NCBI GenBank assembly: GCA_902793635.1
Contig: CADBEA010000004.1
Coordinates: 1-64,000, forward strand
Direction: 5' to 3'
DNA from: an uncultured Erysipelotrichaceae bacterium
GTDB taxonomy: Bacteria > Bacillota_I > Bacilli_A > Erysipelotrichales > Erysipelotrichaceae
DNA length: 64,000 bases
Below the pieces are notes generated by a model that was given only the letters and a program-made list of their open reading frames with translations, was not told where the DNA came from and did not search any database. Both the position numbers and the translations under genes were made by a program. Every line of letters begins with the position of its first letter. The stretch's first letter is position 1. This document shows positions 34,436 to 42,987 of this stretch, in pieces.

Positions 34436-35242
34436 TTATTTCTGACAATGCGGACAGTAATAGGAGGATCTGCCGCCGATCCGCTTCATGTGGATGTCAC
34501 CGCCGCAGCGGCCGCATGTCTTCATCATATGGACCGTGCATTCGGTCTGAAACAGACCAGTGATGCCGAGCGAAGACGTATAGGAACGGATCGTTGTTCC
34601 GCCGGCGGCGATCGCCGCCTTCAGGATCCGCTGTGTTTCCTGTACCAGGTTTTCCTCATCCTTCCGGGTGATCCTTTGACAGGAGCGGCCCGGCCTGAGA
34701 TTGCACGCGGCAAGTATCTCATCCGCATAGATATTACCAATACCGGCGACGAAGCGTTGATCGAGCAGCAGGGACTTCAGAGGCATGTCATGCCTGATGC
34801 GGTACGCGTGCACATAGGCGTGGCTGAATTCTTCCGAAAACGGCTCGGGCCCCAGTTCATGGAATGTCCTGAGATCCGTATCCAGCGGCAGAATCTCCAT
34901 CCGGCCGAATTTGCGGGTATCGTGATAACGCAGCTGCATGCCGTAATCAAGATCAAAGAGAACATGCATGTGCCGGTTCAAAGGTTCCGTTGGCTTCTGC
35001 AGCCAGAACTTTCCTTCCATGCGCAGATGCACGCACAGAAGAATATCGTCCAGGTAAAACAGCAGATATTTGCCGCGTCTAGCGAAAGTGCGGAAATGCT
35101 GGTGAATCAGTTGTTTCCGGAATTCCTCCGGATCACCGTTTATCGTTTTGGCAAAGCGGACTGTAACGTCCGTGATCATACGGTCTTTGATCTGATGCTC
35201 AAGCGTCCTGACGACCGTTTCCACTTCCGGCAGTTCCGGCAT
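34436..35242 (-). CDS. mutM: Formamidopyrimidine-DNA glycosylase
   Basis: Excises 8-oxoguanine and Fapy lesions. 268 residues. N-terminal PELPEVETV with catalytic Pro2 and Glu3, a lysine in FARRGKYLLF near residue 58, the H2TH region around VAGIGNIYADEIL near 170, and a C-terminal zinc finger with four Cys (CGRCGG and YYCPHC). One base separates it from polA, with which it shares base excision repair. Confidence 0.96.
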   Translation of the reverse strand: MPELPEVETVVRTLEHQIKDRMITDVTVRFAKTINGDPEEFRKQLIHQHFRTFARRGKYLLFYLDDILLCVHLRMEGKFWLQKPTEPLNRHMHVLFDLDYGMQLRYHDTRKFGRMEILPLDTDLRTFHELGPEPFSEEFSHAYVHAYRIRHDMPLKSLLLDQRFVAGIGNIYADEILAACNLRPGRSCQRITRKDEENLVQETQRILKAAIAAGGTTIRSYTSSLGITGLFQTECTVHMMKTCGRCGGDIHMKRIGGRSSYYCPHCQK

Positions 35243-35243
35243 T

Positions 35244-37868
35244 TTACTTCGCCTCGTACCAGGTGTGACCGATCGAGCACTCAGCTGTCAGAGGAACCTT
35301 CAGTTTCATGGCATTGACCATACCCTTGTCGATCAAAGCTGTCATCGTATCGATCTCGTCTTCAAATACATTGAAGATCAGTTCGTCATGGACCTGCAGG
35401 ATCATTCTGCTTCTGACACCGGCTTCCTTCATGGCTTTGTCGATATCGATCATGGCCAGTTTGATCAGGTCGGCAGCGGAGCCCTGAATCGGCGCGTTCA
35501 TGGCCGCCCGTTTGCCGAATTCACGGACCATGTAATTGCGGTCCCTGATCTCGGGAATCTCACGGCGGCGGTGGCAAAGCGTCTCCACATAACCCTTTTC
35601 TTCACATGATTTCACGATGCCGTCCATATAGGCACGGATGCCCGGATACTTCCGGTAATATGTCTCAATGAATTCCGCGGCTTCTCTCCGGCTGACACCC
35701 AGCTGCTGGGCGAGACCGAAATCACTGATGCCGTAAACGATACCGAAGTTGACTGTCTTTGCCTGCCGGCGGTCGGCCGGTGTGACTTCCTCAGCACTCT
35801 TTTCAAAGACGTCCATCGCTGTTTTGGTATGAATGTCTATGCCATCGTTGAAGGCCTGGATCAGTGCTTTCTCATCCGCCATATGCGCCAGCATACGCAG
35901 TTCGATCTGATGATAGTCAGAAGAGATCAGCACACATCCCTCTTCAGGAACAAACGCCTTGCGGATCTCGCGGCCCAGTTCATCTCGGACGGAAATATTC
36001 TGCAGATTCGGTTCACTGGAAGAAAGCCGTCCGGTCTGGGTGGCGCACTGGTTGTAGATCGTATGGATACGTCCGTCGCTGAAAATATATTTTTTAAGAC
36101 CTTCCGCATAAGTGCTGTAGATCTTGGACAGTTTGCGGTAAGTGAGAATGTGGTCGATAATCGGATGAATGCCGGCCAGCTTTTCCAGCACGTCGGCACC
36201 GGTGCTGCGCTTCTTGCCGGAAGGCAGATGCAGATCGTCATACAGTACTTCAGCCAGCTGTTTCGGTGAATTGATATTGAATTCCCGGCCGGCCAGTTTC
36301 CAGATCTCATCCTGTTCGGCAGTGATGCTGGCATAGGTATCACGGGCAATCTGATCAAGAACATTCACATCACAGCGGATGCCTTCATTTTCCATCCGGA
36401 AAAGGATCTCGCTGAGCGGCAGTTCCATCTTCCGGTACAGATCTTCCATCTGATACGATTTGAGAACCGGTTCATTTTCTTTCTTTAACTGAAAGATGAA
36501 ACGGGCCCATTCACAGCCGTAGGTCATCTGATCGTTTTCATCCGGCAGAAGCACCGGCTTGTTCGCTTTGCCGTAGATCTCGTCATATTTCTTCGACGTG
36601 GCAAAGCCATACTTCTCCATGATCTTTTCCACGCTGGTCAGTGTTGAATCAGCCAGTGAAGCCATGATCATCGCATCATCGCTCCACTTAACTACGAAGC
36701 CTTCCCTTTCGCACAGATGCATGCATCGTTTGATATCAAAACCGCAGATCGGCTGCGCACCGCTCTTCAGCACTTCACGGAATGCCTCGTCATTGCGGGC
36801 GTCATCGAGAGAAATATAATAGCCATTACTCCCGTCATAGACCGCGAAGCCATGGATGGATGCGGTCATGAAGCTGGCATGATCGTCGTCCACAAACAGT
36901 GCAAAATCATGCGCATATGCTTCCGCCGGTATTCTGTCCGTCCTGACGAACGTTTCCGTTTTCTTTTCTTCCGCCGGTCCCTTTGCCTCTTCTGTCTGGA
37001 CTTTGTCAGCGAAGCGCTGAGCCAGCTGGACCATATCAAGGGATTTAAGAAAACGGATCAGTGATTCGTAATCCGGTGTGAATGCCACTTCATCAGCACT
37101 CAGATCCAGCTCCACATCACGGCGGATCGTCGCCAGTGTCTTGGACAGCATGGCAGATTCATGACCGGCCATGATCTTCTTCTGCAGTGCCCCTTTTAAT
37201 TCATCTTCATGAGCCAGGACATTCTCCACGGTACCGTATTCCTGCAGCAGCTTCAGGGCTGTCTTTTCACCGATACCGGCAATGCCGGGAATGTTGTCGC
37301 TCTTATCACCCATCAGACCCTTCATGTCAATGATCTGCGCAGGTGTGATACCCATTGTTTCCTTCAGTGCTTCCGGTGTCATGTCATCCATTTCGGAAAG
37401 ACCCTTCTTCATCAGAAGGACATGCGTCGTATCGTCGATCAGCTGCAGCATGTCATGGTCGCTGGTCAGAATATATGTTTCATAATCCGGTGACTGTTTT
37501 GAAATCGTTCCGATCAGGTCGTCAGCTTCGATATCGGTCATTTCCACCCACTTAATGCCGAAAGCGTCAAGCAGATCTCTGGCCATGGAAAACTGCGGCA
37601 CCAGATCATCCGGTGCCGGTTTGCGTCCGCCTTTATAATCCGCATAGAGTTCATGCCGGAACGTGTGCTTGCCGGCATCAAATGCCACCAGCATCGCATC
37701 CGGCTTAACGATCTCAACAGCTTTCTGCAGCATCGAGGCAAAGCCGAAAACAGCATTGGTCGGAAGACCGCTGGCGGTTGTCATCGGTTTGCCGTAGGCT
37801 GTCGCATAATATGCCCTGAACAGCATCGAGTTGCCGTCTGTCAGCAATAATCTTTTTCTGTCGCTCAT
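35244..37868 (-). CDS. polA: DNA polymerase I
   Basis: 874 residues. 5'-nuclease domain (1-290) with GNSMLFRAYYAT and GIKWVEMTDIEADDLIG. A middle domain (about 310-470) follows in which the acidic residues of the 3'-5' exonuclease cannot be found, as in other Bacillota PolA. The polymerase domain has DYHQIELRMLAH (motif A), RRQAKTVNFGIVYG (motif B) and QVHDELIF (motif C). It functions in Okazaki fragment processing and repair. First gene of polA-mutM-coaE-dnaB-dnaI. Confidence 0.97.
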   Translation of the reverse strand: MSDRKRLLLTDGNSMLFRAYYATAYGKPMTTASGLPTNAVFGFASMLQKAVEIVKPDAMLVAFDAGKHTFRHELYADYKGGRKPAPDDLVPQFSMARDLLDAFGIKWVEMTDIEADDLIGTISKQSPDYETYILTSDHDMLQLIDDTTHVLLMKKGLSEMDDMTPEALKETMGITPAQIIDMKGLMGDKSDNIPGIAGIGEKTALKLLQEYGTVENVLAHEDELKGALQKKIMAGHESAMLSKTLATIRRDVELDLSADEVAFTPDYESLIRFLKSLDMVQLAQRFADKVQTEEAKGPAEEKKTETFVRTDRIPAEAYAHDFALFVDDDHASFMTASIHGFAVYDGSNGYYISLDDARNDEAFREVLKSGAQPICGFDIKRCMHLCEREGFVVKWSDDAMIMASLADSTLTSVEKIMEKYGFATSKKYDEIYGKANKPVLLPDENDQMTYGCEWARFIFQLKKENEPVLKSYQMEDLYRKMELPLSEILFRMENEGIRCDVNVLDQIARDTYASITAEQDEIWKLAGREFNINSPKQLAEVLYDDLHLPSGKKRSTGADVLEKLAGIHPIIDHILTYRKLSKIYSTYAEGLKKYIFSDGRIHTIYNQCATQTGRLSSSEPNLQNISVRDELGREIRKAFVPEEGCVLISSDYHQIELRMLAHMADEKALIQAFNDGIDIHTKTAMDVFEKSAEEVTPADRRQAKTVNFGIVYGISDFGLAQQLGVSRREAAEFIETYYRKYPGIRAYMDGIVKSCEEKGYVETLCHRRREIPEIRDRNYMVREFGKRAAMNAPIQGSAADLIKLAMIDIDKAMKEAGVRSRMILQVHDELIFNVFEDEIDTMTALIDKGMVNAMKLKVPLTAECSIGHTWYEAK

Positions 37869-37881
37869 AGACTTTCTCTTA

Positions 37882-38880
37882 TCAGTTCTGCAGACTGACG
37901 ATATCCTTTCTCATCGTATCCAGGACACTCAGATTCTCATACATCAATGAGATATAATCCTTGCCCATGCTCTCTTCCGTTTCGGTCAGAGATGACAGAT
38001 TGTGCATCTCCACCCTAACGAGTCCGAGTTCTTCCTCAAGCTGGGCAAAAAGCATCTTCATGTCATCCGTCATATTCGGTTCATAGACGATGTACTGCAC
38101 ATTGTCGGAAATGATCCGCTGTTTGATCAGATTCAGCTGTTCGGCATTCGGCAATACGCCGTATTTTGAAAGAACGATCGGATATACCTGGAAGCCGTAG
38201 GTCTTCTGCCAGTTGCCGAAACTGGCGGTCATCGAGACGAATTTGATTTCCTGATAGTTATTGATCAGATTGGTCGCCAGTGACTGATACTGGGCATCCA
38301 TGTCGATCAGATCCTTTTCGAGATCCTTCAGGTTTTCCAGATACATATCTTTCTGATCCGGATAATTGCGGCAGAGCCAGTCACAGATATTCTTCGCCAT
38401 CGACAGCATCGCGATCGGATCGTTCCACAGGCAGAGATCCAGATTGTCGGTATCGATCGAAGTGAAAGCATCACCTTTGTAGTATTCACTCTTTTCATAG
38501 CGCACACCTTCTTCGGTAATGATCTGGGTGTAGCGGCCGAAATCATAAATGGCATTCAGGGTGGAAAGATCCATGTCGGTCACACCGCTGCTTTTGACAT
38601 CCTGGGTGCAGACTGACAGATACGGTTCCAGATCGCCGATATGGAGAAACAGTTCCGAACCGTTCAGCAGATCACGGTAATTGTCCTTCAGCTGGGCGCG
38701 CTGCACCAGACAGAAATCCTTCTGAATGGACTGGGCGTTGAAATTCGTGCCGGCCAGACGTTCAATCAGAAATCCGATCGGATAGACGGTATAGAGAATG
38801 CCGCTGCGCACGGTTCCGCAGCCGTTCAGCGGCAGTAAAAGCAGAGCGGCACAGAGAAGACTGATCAGTTTTCTTTTCAT
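37882..38880 (-). CDS. ZnuA-like lipoprotein lacking the usual metal ligands
   Basis: About 332 residues. Lipoprotein signal (basic start, hydrophobic core, LNGC lipobox) and a fold pattern of cluster A-I metal-binding proteins: VYPIGFLIERLAG, LFLHIGDLEPYL, LWNDPIAML, a long charged helix, FVSMTASFGNW and an IVYEPN segment. In ZnuA/TroA the metal is held by His in equivalents of the DPHxWLDP and HxAFGY segments; here LWNDP and TASFGNW have no His. The ATG at 38880 gives the lipobox and overlaps the upstream stop (ATGA). No ABC partner is adjacent. Function may differ from zinc uptake. Confidence 0.75.
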   Translation of the reverse strand: MKRKLISLLCAALLLLPLNGCGTVRSGILYTVYPIGFLIERLAGTNFNAQSIQKDFCLVQRAQLKDNYRDLLNGSELFLHIGDLEPYLSVCTQDVKSSGVTDMDLSTLNAIYDFGRYTQIITEEGVRYEKSEYYKGDAFTSIDTDNLDLCLWNDPIAMLSMAKNICDWLCRNYPDQKDMYLENLKDLEKDLIDMDAQYQSLATNLINNYQEIKFVSMTASFGNWQKTYGFQVYPIVLSKYGVLPNAEQLNLIKQRIISDNVQYIVYEPNMTDDMKMLFAQLEEELGLVRVEMHNLSSLTETEESMGKDYISLMYENLSVLDTMRKDIVSLQN

Positions 38881-40031
38881 TCTTTGGCCTCCTTTCCTGC
38901 CGTATCTTCCGTTTCCGGAAGTTCTTCTTTGATATAGATGCGATATAATACCCGGCAGCTGAGGAATACCGGCAGAGCGATGATGATACCGGGGATGCCG
39001 AGAAAAGTACCACCGGCGAAAATCGAGAACAATGTCCACAGCGGTGAAATGTGTGTGTTACGGGCATGAATCATCGGAGCTACAACGTATTCGTCCACCT
39101 GGGAGAGGATGACGATTGCGGCGATCAGGATCAGACACTGGGTTCCGGAAAGTGTCAGTGTAGTCAGAATACCGATCGTGCTGATGATGATCGGACCGAT
39201 ATACGGAATGAAAATGGAGATTGCCGTCAGCAGTCCGAGGATCAGCCAGTCCGGATGACCGATAAAGAAATAAAGCAGTGAGTATTCTGCGAAACGGATC
39301 AGCATCAGCGTCAGCATCGACTTCAGATATTCGTCGATCTCCTCATCGATTGCGAAGACAGCCCGGTTGAACCGGCGGCCGATACGCAGCGATAAGTAAA
39401 CGACATAATAACGGATCTTATCCCAGCCGAAACTCATCAGGATGGAGATAACAGTGGAAAAGACGATCATCGTCATCGTGCTGATCGTCGCGTTGACGAA
39501 CTCCGGCAGTGAGCCGGTCAGATTCGGTATCAGACTGCGGAAGTCGCTCAGAGCCGCGACGCCGGCATCGACCAGACCAATGATCCATGGCGGCATGTCA
39601 CCTGATGTCAGGCTTTCAACATGCGTCGTGACCCAGTTGATACCGTTGATCATGGACTCGATCAGACTGGATGTCCGGTTCAGAACCATCGGAAACAGCG
39701 TGGAGATCAGCAGCAACAGCAATGCGATGATAATGACGTATACCACCGGTATACTGATCTTTCTGGATACACCTGCTTTTTCCAGACGGGTGAAGGCACG
39801 GCGCAGAATATAGGCAATGATAAAACCGTACATAAACGGCTTGAACACATTGAAAAGCCGGCTGAAAAGACCCTGCCATACGCCGGCTGTTGCCTGAAAC
39901 AGTAAAACGATCAGCAGCAGAAGCACGATTTTGACAAGTCCCTGCACGGAAAAATCTTCCTTCAGTTTTGCAATAATCTTCTCTCCGACATTCATAATCT
40001 CCAAATATTTTACCATGGACAGGCTGATCAT
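38877..40031 (-). CDS. AI-2E family transporter / PerM-YtvI-like permease
   Basis: 384 residues with eight or so transmembrane segments: an N-terminal pair, a central amphipathic and loop region (about 115-180), then TM segments with the family stretch GLLTAISIFIPYIGPII and ISPLWTLFSIFAGGTFLGIPGIIIALP. Members have been linked to export of autoinducer-2 or to Na+/H+ exchange; the present role is unknown. ATG 40031 overlaps the radC stop; ATG 39995, with GGAG nearby, is an alternative. Confidence 0.88.
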   Translation of the reverse strand: MISLSMVKYLEIMNVGEKIIAKLKEDFSVQGLVKIVLLLLIVLLFQATAGVWQGLFSRLFNVFKPFMYGFIIAYILRRAFTRLEKAGVSRKISIPVVYVIIIALLLLLISTLFPMVLNRTSSLIESMINGINWVTTHVESLTSGDMPPWIIGLVDAGVAALSDFRSLIPNLTGSLPEFVNATISTMTMIVFSTVISILMSFGWDKIRYYVVYLSLRIGRRFNRAVFAIDEEIDEYLKSMLTLMLIRFAEYSLLYFFIGHPDWLILGLLTAISIFIPYIGPIIISTIGILTTLTLSGTQCLILIAAIVILSQVDEYVVAPMIHARNTHISPLWTLFSIFAGGTFLGIPGIIIALPVFLSCRVLYRIYIKEELPETEDTAGKEAKE

Positions 40032-40720
40032 TCCATCTGTTCTTCCAGGAAACCCCGCTCCTTCAATGACAGACAGCGGCTGCCGGTGACGATCAGATGG
40101 TCAAGGATGCGCACCCCCATCATCCGCCCCGCTTTCTGCAGTTTTCTGGTCAGGGCAAGATCGGCCTGGGATGGCGTCGGGTCATTGCCGGGATGATTGT
40201 GCACCAGCATCAGATCGGTGCAGCTGTGCAGCAAGGCTTCCCTAAAGATTTCGCGCGGATAGACATTGCTGGCGTTGATCGTTCCGACAAACAGCACCCG
40301 ATAAAACAGGATCCTGTGATGCTGGTCAAGATAAATGACGAGAAACTGTTCCTGCAGACTGCTGCCGATTTCCTTCTGCAGCCAGTTCACCGCCTTCTCC
40401 GGCTCATCGATAATATCGACCCGCATCGCTTCCTCCAGAGCACAGCGGCGGGCAATCTCAAAACAGGCCTGCAGTTCCAGTGCCTTGATATCGGACACCC
40501 CATGGATTTTGTTCAGTTCGGGAATGCTCATACGGGCGATGCCGCTGATGCCGCCGGCTTTTTCCAGCACCTCATCCGCTACCTCCAATACGCTTTTCCC
40601 CTTCTGGCCGCTGCGCAGAACGATCGCCAGCAGTTCTCTGGAACTGAGTGAACGGATCCCGTAACGCAGGGCTTTCTCCCGCGGTTTTTCACTGACGGGC
40701 ATTTCTCTGATCATTGGCAT
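40028..40720 (-). CDS. radC: RadC family JAB domain protein
   Basis: 230 residues. N-terminal helix-hairpin-helix-like region, with GIARMSIPELNKIHGVSDIKA near 58-78. The C-terminal JAMM/MPN domain has the metal motif VHNHPGNDPTPSQAD near 175-190 (HxHP...S...D). Despite the name, a repair role is doubtful for the family. It is separated from the PTS genes by a terminator and leads radC-permease-lipoprotein, joined by four-base overlaps. Confidence 0.93.
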   Translation of the reverse strand: MPMIREMPVSEKPREKALRYGIRSLSSRELLAIVLRSGQKGKSVLEVADEVLEKAGGISGIARMSIPELNKIHGVSDIKALELQACFEIARRCALEEAMRVDIIDEPEKAVNWLQKEIGSSLQEQFLVIYLDQHHRILFYRVLFVGTINASNVYPREIFREALLHSCTDLMLVHNHPGNDPTPSQADLALTRKLQKAGRMMGVRILDHLIVTGSRCLSLKERGFLEEQME

Positions 40721-40771
40721 ATTTGATTCCTCCTTACGGAAGTAATATTGTTATCCCGCTGCCGAATCCAT

Positions 40772-40794
40772 AAAAAAACCGCACATATGTGCGG
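40772..40794 (-). terminator. Terminator of the PTS operon
   Basis: CCGCACATATGTGCGG palindrome followed by seven T on the minus strand, eight bases after the IID stop. Confidence 0.9.
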
Positions 40795-40801
40795 TCAGTG
40801 C

Positions 40802-41671
40802 TTACAGATTCAGCCAGGGCAGCGGCAGCGGTGAGGAGAAGAAGCCACCGAAAAGACCAAGCAGCGCTCCTGCCATGCCAACGGCCAGCAGCAGCAATAC
40901 ACACATCAGCAGTGAACGGTTCTTCTTCGTCAGCATGTGCCAGATGATACCTAAAAGACCAAGCGGCACGATGCCGGGCAGAACCTTCTTCAGACCGTCA
41001 GCGAAACTGATGCTCTGATAATTGCTCTGCAGGTACATATCCGGCTGCAGACCTCTGACAAACAGGAAGGTCATAGCACCGAGCATGAAGATGCCGGCCA
41101 TTCTCGCTCCCTGCTTCAATGCTTCCTTATGACGGCAGAGACTCTCAGCCGCTCTTGTGCCCTTGCTGTAGCCATAGTACAGCATGGCATAACGCAGCAG
41201 AACGGACAGAACCGCGACGACGGCGAAGTACAGCAGCACGCCGAGAATACTGCCGGCGGAAGCCAGCGCACAGCAGCCGACTGCGGTTACCGGAATGACG
41301 ACATATTCAAACAGCGCCGTTCCGAATGAATCAGCGGCGGCGGATGCGACAGTGCGGGCCGAACGGATCGTTTCCAGATCGCACTTCTGCTGTTCAAGAG
41401 CAAGTGTCACGCCCATGGCCAGGGTCGACATCGGACTTGCCGCGCTGACGTATTCCAGTTCATGGCCCATCGAAAGAGCCAGATCTTCTTCATTTTTATG
41501 GATCTGTTTCAGACCTGGCATCAGCGCCCAGCACCAGCCGGCTGATGATGCGGTTTCTCCGTTATGAGAAGCATCCGCGAAGAAGGAACGGACAAAAATC
41601 TGATTAAGTGTCTTTCTGTCCAGCGGGAATGCTTCGTTCGTATTTGTATATTTACCGGTTCCTACCACCAT
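40802..41671 (-). CDS. PTS mannose/sorbose/N-acetylgalactosamine family EIID component
   Basis: 289 residues. N-terminal domain with LNQIFVRSFFADASHNGETASSAGW and ALMPGLKQIHKNEEDLALSMGHELEYV, the conserved opening of EIID proteins, then three to four hydrophobic segments in the C-terminal half. EIIC and EIID together form the sugar channel. Its start overlaps the EIIC stop by ten bases. Typical EIID size is about 270-300 residues. The substrate is probably an amino sugar given divergent nagA. Confidence 0.93.
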   Translation of the reverse strand: MVVGTGKYTNTNEAFPLDRKTLNQIFVRSFFADASHNGETASSAGWCWALMPGLKQIHKNEEDLALSMGHELEYVSAASPMSTLAMGVTLALEQQKCDLETIRSARTVASAAADSFGTALFEYVVIPVTAVGCCALASAGSILGVLLYFAVVAVLSVLLRYAMLYYGYSKGTRAAESLCRHKEALKQGARMAGIFMLGAMTFLFVRGLQPDMYLQSNYQSISFADGLKKVLPGIVPLGLLGIIWHMLTKKNRSLLMCVLLLLAVGMAGALLGLFGGFFSSPLPLPWLNL

Positions 41672-42462
41672 TTCCCGCTGTCTCCTTTCTTGCTCTTCTC
41701 CGCTGCAGCGGAAGAAGCTTCCTTCAGATTCAGATGATACGCGAAGGCACCCAGGCCGAACGCCAGCATGGCGCAGACCGCGGCCGCTGCCTCAAAGGAC
41801 AGCACGCTGCCGGCCAGAACCGCACAGGCAAAACCGGCGAAGAAAGCACCCGGCATATCCTTGGCGGACAGATTGCGCAGCAGGACGGCAAAACCGACCA
41901 GCGGCAGCAATGCGCCGACCGCCGAGAAACCTTCCAGGATCCAGCCGAAGCCGTCACCGAACGATTCCACCGCAGCTGTGAAGTTTTCTGCCTGTGACAC
42001 ACCCACAAAAGCAATCACGGCAAAGACCAGCGCTTTGAGGACAAGCGGCAGGAAGTTGGCCACAGCCAGTTTCTTCTCGTCTCTTGTCTCAGCTGCTTTT
42101 CTTGCCTGCTGCAGGAAAAACAGATTACCGGTATCAAACAGATGGGCAATACCGCTGCCGATGCCTAAAAAGACCAGAGCGGCACCGGCTGCTTCCGCCG
42201 CATTCATACCGGCTTTGACAGCCAGAAGCACCGCGAAGCAGCTGTATAACACACTGCCGGTACGGTGCAAGAAATAACGTGATGTATCAAAGCTGAGCAG
42301 TGTCATCTCCAGACTGGCGCCGACTGCCATACCGATGGCGGTATTAGACAGCAGCATTCCGAAGATGGTGCATGCAATCAGCGGACGGTGCAGTGAGCGG
42401 GTCAGGATCTGCTGATCCATGGCCAGCAGAAACACCGCCAGTGCAATTAATATTCCTTCCAT
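41662..42462 (-). CDS. PTS mannose/sorbose family EIIC component
   Basis: 266 residues, strongly hydrophobic. Conserved opening LIALAVFLLAMDQQILTRSLHRPLI (a D-Q region) and AIGMAVGASLEM near 45, followed by several transmembrane segments. Membrane channel subunit of the mannose-class PTS. It follows EIIA by 15 bases and overlaps EIID. The C-terminus ends in a charged tail (EKSKKGDSGKWW). Confidence 0.9.
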   Translation of the reverse strand: MEGILIALAVFLLAMDQQILTRSLHRPLIACTIFGMLLSNTAIGMAVGASLEMTLLSFDTSRYFLHRTGSVLYSCFAVLLAVKAGMNAAEAAGAALVFLGIGSGIAHLFDTGNLFFLQQARKAAETRDEKKLAVANFLPLVLKALVFAVIAFVGVSQAENFTAAVESFGDGFGWILEGFSAVGALLPLVGFAVLLRNLSAKDMPGAFFAGFACAVLAGSVLSFEAAAAVCAMLAFGLGAFAYHLNLKEASSAAAEKSKKGDSGKWW

Positions 42463-42477
42463 GAAACCTCCGTTCAG

Positions 42478-42888
42478 TTATTCATTTTCATCCTCATACC
42501 GGATGATATGATGACGGCCTTCCTCGACCGCCAGATCAGCAAGGTCGCGGACATTTGAAACATAACCGCGTGCCAGATTGACCTGCATTAACATGCCGAG
42601 GTTGACACCCGCGACGATCTCGATGCGGCGGGAATCAATGACCTTGCGGCGTATATCCGCACAAACTTTATATGGTGCCGCTTCCAGCATGTCCGCCAGG
42701 ATCAGCACACCCGTGCAGCCGCGCAGAGCGCCGAGTGCCGCCCGCATTTTCGCCTCATAGTCATCCGTTGAGTCTTCCTGCAGATAATCGACCGCTTCAA
42801 ACGATTCCGGCCGGCCGGCCAGAAGTCTGACTGCTTCCTTCATGCCCGAAGCGAAGGTACCGTGTCCTGTAACAATCACACCAATCAT
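42478..42888 (-). CDS. PTS mannose-family EIIA component
   Basis: 136 residues. The phosphorylated His9 lies in VTGHGTFASGMKEAV, followed by the alpha/beta EIIA-Man fold with GVLILADMLEAAPYKV near 80. Accepts phosphate from HPr and passes it to EIIB. No EIIB gene is found in this operon (IIA-IIC-IID), so EIIB must be encoded elsewhere. Divergent from nagA, with about 100 bases between the two genes. Confidence 0.92.
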   Translation of the reverse strand: MIGVIVTGHGTFASGMKEAVRLLAGRPESFEAVDYLQEDSTDDYEAKMRAALGALRGCTGVLILADMLEAAPYKVCADIRRKVIDSRRIEIVAGVNLGMLMQVNLARGYVSNVRDLADLAVEEGRHHIIRYEDENE

Positions 42889-42913
42889 AAATTTTCCTCA
42901 CTCATTGCAATAT

Positions 42914-42963
42914 ATTATAACAACTCATTCTCACTTGCGCACGTTATTCGCGGCTGTGATAAA
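42914..42963. promoter_or_regulatory. Divergent promoters of the PTS operon and nagA
   Basis: Minus strand: TATAAT at 42914-42919 with a weak GTGCGC 17 bases upstream. Plus strand: TTGCGC (42935-42940), 17 bases, GATAAA (42958-42963). The two -35 boxes overlap around TTGCGCAC, allowing shared control. Confidence 0.5.
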
Positions 42964-42987
42964 GTAGTAATTAAGGAGGTACTGTAT

